Origin: Citrus sinensis
Taxonomy: Eukaryota > Streptophyta > Magnoliopsida > Sapindales > Rutaceae
Reading direction: 5' to 3'
DNA length: 64,000 nt
Assembly: GCF_022201045.2 (NCBI RefSeq)
Contig: NC_068563.1
Location: forward strand, 30,167,001 to 30,231,000
Positions within the stretch are counted from its first letter, which is position 1, and every line of letters begins with the position of its first letter. This document shows positions 56,213-64,000 of the stretch, piece by piece. The position numbers were made by a program, and so were the translations under genes. The notes below the pieces were generated by a model. The model did not search any database, was not told the DNA's origin, and saw only the letters and a list, made by a program, of their open reading frames with translations.

Positions 56213-56409
56213 CATAGCTTGATCCTCCGATGGTATTTATTATAATTTTCTACCCTTTTCCTTTAATTATTAATTTATTTATTATAATTAATTTATTAAG
56301 TCAAGCAGGAGCCAGAGCCAACAGATGGCCAATTAAACAGAGAGGATTTGCCAGCTTCGAAGTGTGCAAGAAATTAAGAAATGCTGGCTTAAAACGTTTG
56401 CCGGCACGA

Positions 56410-57232
56410 GCATTAGGGATGGCAAAACATTGGGTCGGGCTCGGGCTTGGCCAAACCCGACCCGACCCGATCACTAAAGAACTAAAGCCCGACCCCAAAA
56501 AAGCCCTATCTATTTATAGTTAGGGTCGGGTCGGGCCCGACCCGAATCGGGCCAACATCGCCCGACCCTAACTAAACCATTTTCCAAATGCTGAAATGCA
56601 GCTGCAACTTGCATTTCCAGATTGCGACTTTGCATTTCCAGATTACAACTTAAAAAGTTCAACAGGACCGATCGAGGCTGCAGGCTGCTGGTTTTATGGG
56701 TAATTACAGAACAAATTGCCAATTCATGAATTCAACTCACTCACCTAGCGGCGTCGCGGATGGTCACGATGGCGGGTCACGATGGAGAGAAACGCGACAG
56801 TGAGACGTGACAGTGAGACGCGACGGTGAGACAACACGACGGCGAGACGCGGCTGATTGGCTGGCGTGCGTCGACAGTCACGATGCTGTTGGCTGATTCG
56901 GCGGCGGGCTGGGTGGCTGGCTTAGTGGCTTAGGGTTTTTGAGAATTTGAGAGTTGTGTCGTGCGCGTGTTGTGTGATTGTGTCTTGTGTGATGCAGTTG
57001 TTTGTGATGTCTGATGTGAGCGTGCAGCGTGTGTGATGTGTGCATTTTTTATTTTTTTTTGTAAATAGGGTCGGGTCGGGTTGGCTTTAAGCCCGACCCT
57101 GACCCTAAATTTGTTCGGGCCTTAAAATTGTGGCCCGAACCCAACCCGAAATTTAAAAATTCGAGCCAAAACCCTAATAATTAGGATCGAGTCAATCGGG
57201 CTAAAATTAGGGCCGGGCTAAATTGCCAAGCC
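56410..57232. mobile_element. Non-autonomous element with AGGGATGGCAA ends
   Basis: The left end AGGGATGGCAAAACATTGGG, followed by GTCGGG-rich sequence, pairs with the right end, which reversed reads TTAGGCTTGGCAATTTAGCC followed by GGGTCGGG-type repeats. The centre is variable and includes GACGGTGAGAC and ACGTGACAGTGAGAC repeats (56780-56860) and a TGTGTGATG-rich stretch. No transposase frame is seen. The ends are of a kind common in dicot hAT-like MITEs. Confidence 0.6.
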
Positions 57233-57239
57233 TAACAAG

Positions 57240-58435
57240 CATCAGTGCATCACCATATAGATACCTAAACAGGGTGATGCTCGTAGTCATCCATATCCTC
57301 ACTCATGGGGGCCGGGCCAAAGAAACCACTCATCATAGTCCAAAGAATTGATGCATCATGCTTCATGTGAAAGTGAGTATCTCAAATCTCTAGGTTATTC
57401 TATGTTCCATCAATCGATCAGCATGTGGGTTCATTTTTCTTTCACTCTCCTCTACTTTCTTCCAAGGCCAGCCAGCAACCGCATGTGCAACTTTTCAGAA
57501 TCCACCCACACATCCACTTTCTCTCTGTACTCCTTTTTCTAACTTTAGCTTTTGGCAGCAAATTAACGGTAATTATTACTTTGTAACACATTGACATTGG
57601 ATCAAACCAATGGATCTCTTTCTCCTCCATTATCTTCTTCCTCGCAAACTTACAGCCGATTTGCAGATTGTAGGTTGGAAGATGGTGGGGCATATAATTT
57701 AAAGAAACTGCTGATACGCATATGACATATATGACAGTCTCCCAAGCCCCATTCCTCTTGTGACCTAAAAGTATTAATGAGTTTCATTTCATCGTCACTT
57801 TATTTAATACTGAAGTGAGACCCAAGGCATCAGTAAGTGTAGTAGTAGTATTCAATCAACCTCACTCAACAAAAACTTTGACCATGTCTCTTCTCTCTCA
57901 AAACACCAAAGAATGGAGAAAGAGGAAACAGTCCCCTTAATAAGCATATAAATGATGACCTCTCATCTAAAATTAGATTAGGCTTAAATGTTAAAACTCC
58001 CATCTACTGCTAATCACAACCTCTCATCTTTCTCTCTTCCTCTCTTAAACTTCTGAAAATATATATATATATTTTTTTTTAAAAAAAAAGAAACACAATT
58101 AAATTACTTCATTGATTAAACAATAACAAGCCCTTTCTCTCAACTACCTTAACCACCCTACGCATCCCTACCACCACAATTTTAAAACCCATCTCTTGTC
58201 TCTCTCCCTAAACTCCTACTCCCTACCAAAACGCACCGCTTTTGCCTCTCCCCTGCAAAGGTCTATCACCAAAACACAAAAAGCAGAGACACAAAAGCAA
58301 AAACAGAAACAAAAACCAAAATCCCTTTTTCCCTCTTCTCTCAAACTCAAAATCACACCCTACTAAAGTTTCAAACTTTCTTCATTCTTCCTGTACAATT
58401 GCTCTTTACAAACCCAGGAAAAAATAATCAAATCA
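57240..58435. promoter_or_regulatory. Promoter and pyrimidine-rich leader of the glutaredoxin-like gene
   Basis: No gene is seen. From about 58020 the sequence is rich in C and T runs (CTCTCATCTTTCTCTCTTCC), and TATATATATATATTTT near 58061 could serve as a TATA region. This fits the promoter and leader of the gene at 58436. Confidence 0.4.
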
Positions 58436-59236
58436 ATGTGGCGGTCGTATATTACATCACCGGTTAAAATTCACAGCACGTCATCACATTCACATTCGTC
58501 ATTCCACTGCTCGTCCTTCAAAGATATCCAGAGCCTCTGTACAGACGATCCCACCCCCCTTCACAATAACAATAACAACAATAATACATCGAGAAAGCCC
58601 TCTGTTTTCCACCGGGCCCGAATCGTCCACGCCTTTATCCGCTCCTTGAAACCCGAAAGTGAATCCCCATTTAAACGCGAGCCCAAAAATGAGACGTCGG
58701 CAGACGAAAATAACAAATATTCGCTACAAGTTCAGCAGCAGCAGCAACCGACGATCAGGATCCCGGGAGCGGACCAACGCGTTGTCGTATACTTCACGAG
58801 CCTGCGAGTCGTACGGTCGACCTTCGAAGACTGCAAGGCCGTCCGATCTATTCTCCGTGGATTTCGCGTGCAACTCGACGAGCGGGATCTTTCCATGGAC
58901 TCGAGTTTCTTGAACGAGTTACAAGGAATCCTCGGCGGCGGTGGTCAAAGCAAGTTGACTCTGCCTAGGGTTTTTATCGGCGGCAGGTACATCGGTGGAG
59001 TGGAGGAAGTCAGGCAACTTAACGAGACCGGCGAGCTGAAGAAGTTCGTCGAAGGGTTGCCGGCGGCGGAGCGCGGCGTGTGTAACATATGCGGCGGTTA
59101 TAGTTTCGTTTTGTGCGGCGAATGCGACGGTAGCCATAAGGTTTACGCCGAAAAAGGCGGCGGCTTTAAGTCGTGTAATGCCTGTAACGAAAACGGACTC
59201 ATCAGGTGCCCTTCGTGTTCTTACGCGCCATTTTAA
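58436..59236 (+). CDS. Glutaredoxin-like protein with C-terminal CxxC zinc finger (At5g58530-like)
   Basis: A plant glutaredoxin-related protein with one exon of 266 residues. The N-terminus (~1-112) is Ser/Asn/Gln-rich and carries SSFKDIQSL, typical of this family. The thioredoxin-like fold spans ~115-207: VVVYFTSLRVVRSTFEDC, then ERDLSMDSSFLNEL, then the cis-Pro block TLPRVFIGGRYIGG. Where classic glutaredoxins have CPYC, the sequence here reads TSLRVV with no Cys, so thiol-disulphide catalysis through that site is unlikely. The tail carries four CxxC pairs (Cys 216/219, 227/230, 247/250, 258/261), which resemble a DnaJ-type zinc finger. Members of this group are poorly characterised; a protein-binding or metal-binding role is inference. 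The coding sequence is GC-rich compared with its surroundings. Confidence 0.9.
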   Translation: MWRSYITSPVKIHSTSSHSHSSFHCSSFKDIQSLCTDDPTPLHNNNNNNNTSRKPSVFHRARIVHAFIRSLKPESESPFKREPKNETSADENNKYSLQVQQQQQPTIRIPGADQRVVVYFTSLRVVRSTFEDCKAVRSILRGFRVQLDERDLSMDSSFLNELQGILGGGGQSKLTLPRVFIGGRYIGGVEEVRQLNETGELKKFVEGLPAAERGVCNICGGYSFVLCGECDGSHKVYAEKGGGFKSCNACNENGLIRCPSCSYAPF

Positions 59237-60425
59237 ACCGTCTGATTATTAGAATTTAGAAACCAAAATATATATATTATATTATATTATATTATATTGG
59301 CCTTTCGGGTGTTTTATTTAATTTTGGTATTAATCAATTTTTATTTTTTTTTGGTAGTTATGTTTTTGGGTGAAAATCAGTGTGTTGTATGATAAAACCA
59401 GAACCGTTCGATTTGTTGCTTTAAGATTTGTATTAGCTCCTTTGGCCCCTGACTCTTGTTGGTATGCTTTTTTAATCTTGTACTGACACTGAAAGAAAGT
59501 GAACCATTTGAAATTACAATTGGTTGGCTACGTAATCTTTTGTCATTATTATTCTCTCTCTTAATCTCTTTTTTTCAAAAAAAAAAAAAAAATTTATAAT
59601 GGCGTTTGATATTTAATGTACGTTTTCAGATCATTTGTAGTCAGTCTCGTAGAATTCTTTGATACTGTAAACTTTAAGAAATTGATATATTTATGTTGGG
59701 TTTACGTTTTAGATTGGAGAATAAGAATGATTTTTCACTCTCTATTGAAAATATAGAAAGAGAATGGAAAATGAATTGATACTTTTATTTTTAAATAAAA
59801 TTAAATTTTTTAATTTATTTAAATAATAATAATAATAAATAAAAGATAGTTATCATTATTATAAATATAATTATTTTAATAATTATTTATATAATAATTA
59901 TTATCATTATTTTATTTTATTATAGTACGTAATTGTAACTACAAGTATTTTAGTAATGTATAATAATTCATTCCAATTACGAGTAGGGTCCGTTGTGGGT
60001 TTACTGTTACTAAACTTACAAAAGAAATAATAATTTACCAAATCAGCATGTGACCCATAGTAAGTTTTTATATTTTTTGAAAGAAATGCGCCCGTTGTGG
60101 ATTTTAACAATAATAAATTGATCCGCAACTTGCAATTAATTTTTTATAGGTTTCCATATTTAAAATTATAAATATTAAAAAATATTTCAATAATATATAA
60201 AATTTTGAGTTATATAATTTAAACTATAAATTTATAACAGTAGCCTAAAATTTCATTATTTTAGATTTTATCAATGTAAATAAAATTTCAACATTAAAAT
60301 AAGTAAGCAAAATATATCACTCGTCATCAATAAAATCAATGTTTTGCTCTATCTTGTAATCAAAATACAAATGTTATCTATTAATAAGTAAATTTTGTAC
60401 AACTACCATTAATAATTAATTAAAC
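59237..60425. other. 3' flank and AT-rich spacer
   Basis: Begins with the 3' region of the glutaredoxin-like gene, including an ATATT repeat (59272-59299). An A-run lies at 59577-59592. No gene is seen. Confidence 0.55.
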
Positions 60426-60429
60426 AAAT

Positions 60430-60640
60430 AAAAATTCACCTCACAAGGTTCAAGCCCCTACAAAAGTATTGTGGGGACTAAAATTTCATTCCCAATTATA
60501 TAAATAATTGTGTGAAGACATTCTTCTCTCTCTCAAAATAAGAATGGAGTAGACATTTCTCGAATATTTGAAAGGGTTAAAATATAGGCTCTTGTCCAAG
60601 TAATTGTCTGATTGTAAATATATTAGTAAATATTTTTATA
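60430..60640 (+). mobile_element. SINE remnant, third copy, 5'-truncated
   Basis: From box B (GGTTCAAGCCCC) onward it follows the SINE at 25954-26268: CAATTAT.TAAATAATTG, then GGAGTAGACA...CTCGAATATTTGA.AGGGTT. It is diverged, lacks the 5' part, and no target duplication was found, so it is probably the oldest of the three. Confidence 0.6.
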
Positions 60641-61864
60641 TAATGTGAGTTATAATCCTAGGCATTAGTCTCTTATAATAATAAAAAAAATGTGGGATGC
60701 ATATTTTTTCTTGATATCAAACTGACAATAGTTTTAAGTTTGAAATATCAAATTCGCCTGCAACTTATAAAATTACTCGCAGCTAGCGGGTTTGTAGATT
60801 CGTGGGTAATTTTATCATCCATAATCACAAGATAAAGTAAAAACATCAATGTAAATTTTATTTATTTAGATTCCAATTCATATAGGTCAAATCAACAACT
60901 TATTTTGATTCTCATTCCTTATTCTGATTTCACTCTATTTCGATTCTAATATATTTTTATTCTTATGTATTGTGATTTTGCAGAAGTAAGTACACCATTC
61001 AATAAGGAAATAAATAAAAAAAATTATGGATCGACCGATTCTTGGTTTCATATTAATTTGCCGCAAGTCAATATTGATTCAGATTTTTCTAAAACGAATA
61101 AGAAACTTACAAGTCGCCAAAAACCAAATCAATCCAACATTTGCCCACCTCATCCATCACAAGTTTCTCTTTATTTTCAATCATTTATGTTACATATACG
61201 AATTTATGCTTCAACCATACAATCTAAAATAGTGTAAGAAAAAATATTGGATAATTTAATCAAGAAGGATAACAATAATCATAAAGTAGTAAAAAATGAA
61301 CAATTGAAAAAAAAAAAAAGGACAATTGAAAAGACATGTAATGGGGTATTGTTACAGATTTTTTTTTTTTTTTTAGGTTTTAATAGTATTTGATAATGCA
61401 GAGTATGAATAGTATGGTAAGCTCAGTGGGGCTAATCAGTGCAACCTTGCTAATGTGTCAAGTTAATTAAACAGCTCAGCATATGGTTAACAGAAATCGG
61501 TAAACATTAACAATGCGTGCAATCTAAATTTTTTTAGATGCAAATTTTTCGTATCTTTGCAAATGTGGGCCGAACTCTGGATTTTTTTTTTTTTTTGCCA
61601 CCTCTCGCAAAACCTTTGCTGAAGTTGACTTCAATATGCTTAAGGCCTGGCCAAAAATCCGCTCGACGGGGCCACAGATTTTCATTCTCTCTTCTCAAAG
61701 GATATTTTAATGAAAAGTCTAAAATATCCTCCGAGGAGAGAGAATGAAAAGTCTAAAAATCCGCCGGACGTGGCCACGTTAGTCATTTTAATGGACGGGA
61801 CATGGCATATCACTAGCAAGTGCAAATTCGTCTGCTCGAACAACAGCGGATACCGATAGAGAAA
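60641..61864. promoter_or_regulatory. Spacer and promoter of the CCR-like gene
   Basis: AT-rich with no gene. It ends in a small fold-back flanked by direct repeats (61651-61785), then about 80 bp of leader before the start codon. Confidence 0.4.
61651..61785. repeat. Fold-back flanked by ~31-bp direct repeats
   Basis: CCAAAAATCCGCTCGACGGG (then GCCAC) at 61651 recurs as CTAAAAATCCGCCGGACGTG (then GCCAC) at 61754. Between them TTTTCATTCTCTC...GGATATTTT (61679-61708) pairs with AAAATATCC...GAGAGAATGAAAAG (61720-61748). Confidence 0.75.
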
Positions 61865-63311
61865 ATGTCCAAAGAAGCTGAGGTGGTTTGCGTCACCGGC
61901 GGCAGCGGCTGCATCGGCTCCTGGCTGGTCCGTCTCCTTCTCGAACGCCGCTACACTGTTCACGCCACTGTCAAAAATCTCAGTTACTTCCTCGCCCTTC
62001 AATTCAAAATCCCTTACTCTTAATAATTAATTGATTAATGATCTCAAATACCTCCAATTTCATCTTCACTGAAAATCTAAAAATCGTTTCTTGTTTTGTC
62101 AACTACAGGTGATGAAAGAGAAACAGCTCATCTCAAAGCGCTAGAAGGAGCTGACACGCGTCTCCGTCTCTTCCAAATCGACCTCCTCGATTACGACGCC
62201 ATCGCCGCCGCGGTCACCGGCTGTACTGGTGTCTTCCACTTGGCCTCACCTTGCATTGTCGACAAAGTCGAAGATCCTCAGAACCAGCTTTTGAATCCCG
62301 CGGTTAAAGGAACCGTTAACGTACTCACCGCAGCTAAGGCACTGGGAGTGAAGCGCGTGGTCGTAACGTCATCGATTTCCTCTATAACTCCTAGCCCGAA
62401 GTGGCCCGCTGATAAAGTCAAAGATGAGGATTGCTGGACCGATGAAGAGTACTGCAGGCAAAATGAAGTAAGTAGCTGCAGTCTGCAGTCTGCAGGCAAA
62501 ATGAAGTAACACTGACTTTAAACAAGAACTCGTGAATTGTAATTGCTGAACGGTGAATTTCAGGATTATTAATTTTTGCTTAATTAATTTTTGAGGGTTT
62601 TGAGTTGCTAATAGATCGAAATTCTGAGCAAGTTTTGTTAAAATTTAGTTCTAAAGATGTGTACTTTTGTTGCTGTTATTATTGTGAGTAAGATATGGTA
62701 TCCACTGTCGAAGACATTGGCTGAGAAGGCAGCGTGGGAATTTGCAAAGGAGAAGGGTTTAGATGTGGTGGTGGTAAATCCTGGAACTGTGATGGGTCCT
62801 GTGATTCCACCAACACTCAATGCTAGTATGTTGATGCTTCTGCGGCTTCTCCAGGGTAATGCTCTCTTGCCAATTTCATCAGCTTACAAGTTTGTTGCGC
62901 TGTAGTTCTATTCATGTTGTGCGATTGAGGTTTCATATTAGCAAGATTTCGCTTAATTTAAATCTTTCAGTAGATAGATACAGCGTGTAAGAGGCACTTT
63001 TAGTTTTCTGATTTTCAATCACGTTTGCTCTTGTTAACTAATCCCTACGAGTTTTACATTTCTATGGACTGGTTTTCAGAATTAAGAAAAATGCTCAACA
63101 TGTCACTTTGCCTATTGTATGTAGGTTGCACTGATACATATGAGAACTTCTTTATGGGATCGGTCCACTTTAAAGATGTGGCCTTGGCACATATTTTGGT
63201 GTATGAGAACCCATCAGCATGTGGAAGGCATCTGTGTGTAGAAGCAATATCTCATTATGGTGACTTTGCGGCCAAGGTCGCAGAACTTTACCCTGAATAT
63301 GACATTCCAAG
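61865..63311 (+). CDS. Cinnamoyl-CoA-reductase-like protein, 3' end beyond window (At5g58490-like)
   Basis: An NAD(P)H-dependent short-chain reductase of the CCR/DFR/TKPR group. Exons seen are 61865-61982, 62109-62467, 62693-62855 and 63125-63311, in frame, giving 275 complete residues. The last junction (CCAAG|GTAACG) points to at least one more exon, not found before 64000. The start ATG at 61865 is chosen because [13 protein letters not shown] matches the family N-terminus. The Rossmann motif is at residues 9-16 (TGGSGCIG), the catalytic Ser in VVTSSISS, and Tyr/Lys in WYPLSK. True lignin CCRs have NWYCYGK at the latter place, so the substrate probably differs. Remembered Arabidopsis At5g58490 is very close along the whole length. 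Substrate unknown. Confidence 0.9.
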
Positions 63312-64000
63312 GTAACGAGTTTGACTCACTCCTATACCTACATCATAAATAATTTTAAAAAAAAAATTGCGTGCACAATAGGTTTGCAACAGAAATAATG
63401 TTCATGTTTTTTTATAATCCATGAAAAAATATTTGCAACAGAAACAATGTTCATCTCTTTTTATGATCCATGAAAACATATCAGAAATTTGTCTCAAATT
63501 TATATAATCATATTGCATGCCAAAGACAAATGATCTAGACATGGTAATGCTGAAACGGGAAGATATAAAAGCTTCATGACTCACTTCTGTTTAGCAATTT
63601 ATGAACAGCACTTCTGCTTGTTGATCAATGTCAAATATCTGAACTGCTATGCAAGAAGGCTATTTTTGCCGTACTTGATCCTATGATTTGCCAAAGTCTA
63701 GCTTTCTTATGTAAAATATGACAGTGCCTCAGCTGTTTTATCACGTGGGTAACCAGTACGCATAGATACACACTGCCTTCACACTGAGTTCTTTTCTTCC
63801 TAATCTCTTAAGCCTCTAAATCTTTCTTGGTTTAAGTTCTCTTTTTACAATTGTATTGCTAGAGATCATTAAAAGTTTTAGTCATTATGTCTGGTTAATT
63901 ATCGACGTTGAAATTTTCTACATGGATTTCAATCACCCTTCTAGATAATTTGATGTTTATGGTGAATTGCAAGTTCTTGATAAATTTATAATGCTTCTAA
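63312..64000. other. Presumed intron of the CCR-like gene
   Basis: This starts with a good donor site and is AT-rich. No continuation of the reductase (the expected LPRETQPGLL-like block) was found, so the last exon is probably beyond the window. Confidence 0.6.

Overview
The window looks like nuclear DNA of a flowering plant, most likely a rosid dicot. It has AT-rich spacers, intron-rich genes with GT-AG splice sites, plant-only families (EOL/ETO1, GARP and bZIP factors, a plant PPR protein, farnesol kinase) and short plant DNA transposons and SINEs. The gene sequences remind me of Citrus, but that is recall and not a search result.

Layout, left to right. (1) 427-2858, minus: farnesol kinase, six exons. 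(2) 3.6-7.5 kb: a near-perfect 47-bp hairpin, a threefold repeat next to a reverse-transcriptase fossil, and a large AT-rich fold-back. (3) 8.1-15.5 kb, plus: a tandem pair of group-E-like bZIP genes whose internal exons 2 and 3 have identical lengths. (4) 16.2-17.8 kb, minus: a GARP/MYB-like repressor with an EAR motif and a GC-AG intron. (5) 17.8-22.8 kb: spacer with a MITE. (6) 22.9-24.9 kb, plus: a plastid-type PPR protein. (7) 25-27.9 kb: a SINE with perfect 20-bp target-site duplications and two terminal-inverted-repeat (TIR) or fold-back elements. (8) 27,933-35,500: a structurally complete 7,568-bp Mutator-like element (MULE). It has a perfect 9-bp target duplication, an intact 878-aa transposase, a convergent nine-exon gene for a Ulp1-type protease, and two GC-rich arrays of palindromic repeats. 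One array lies just upstream of each start codon, inside a predicted leader intron. (9) 38.4-41.7 kb, plus: an EOL2/ETO1-like BTB-TPR protein. (10) 42.6-46.5 kb, minus: an LRR receptor-like pseudokinase. (11) 51.7-55.2 kb, minus: a ubiquitin-like/LRR protein. (12) 55.4-57.2 kb: two TIR elements. (13) 58.4-59.2 kb, plus: a glutaredoxin-like protein without an active-site cysteine and with a CxxC zinc finger. (14) 61.9 kb to beyond the end, plus: a cinnamoyl-CoA-reductase-like gene, cut by the window edge.

The host genes form no single pathway. Several recall one Arabidopsis neighbourhood (At5g58490, 58530, 58540, 58550, 58560), which suggests an ancestral block interleaved with neighbours of At2g30100/30105 and At2g40260 type. 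The most unusual feature is the MULE: two convergent genes, each starting behind its own leader intron filled with alternating inverted copies of a GGTGCGACAGG core. All coordinates come from reading splice signals and protein similarity by eye; no database was searched.
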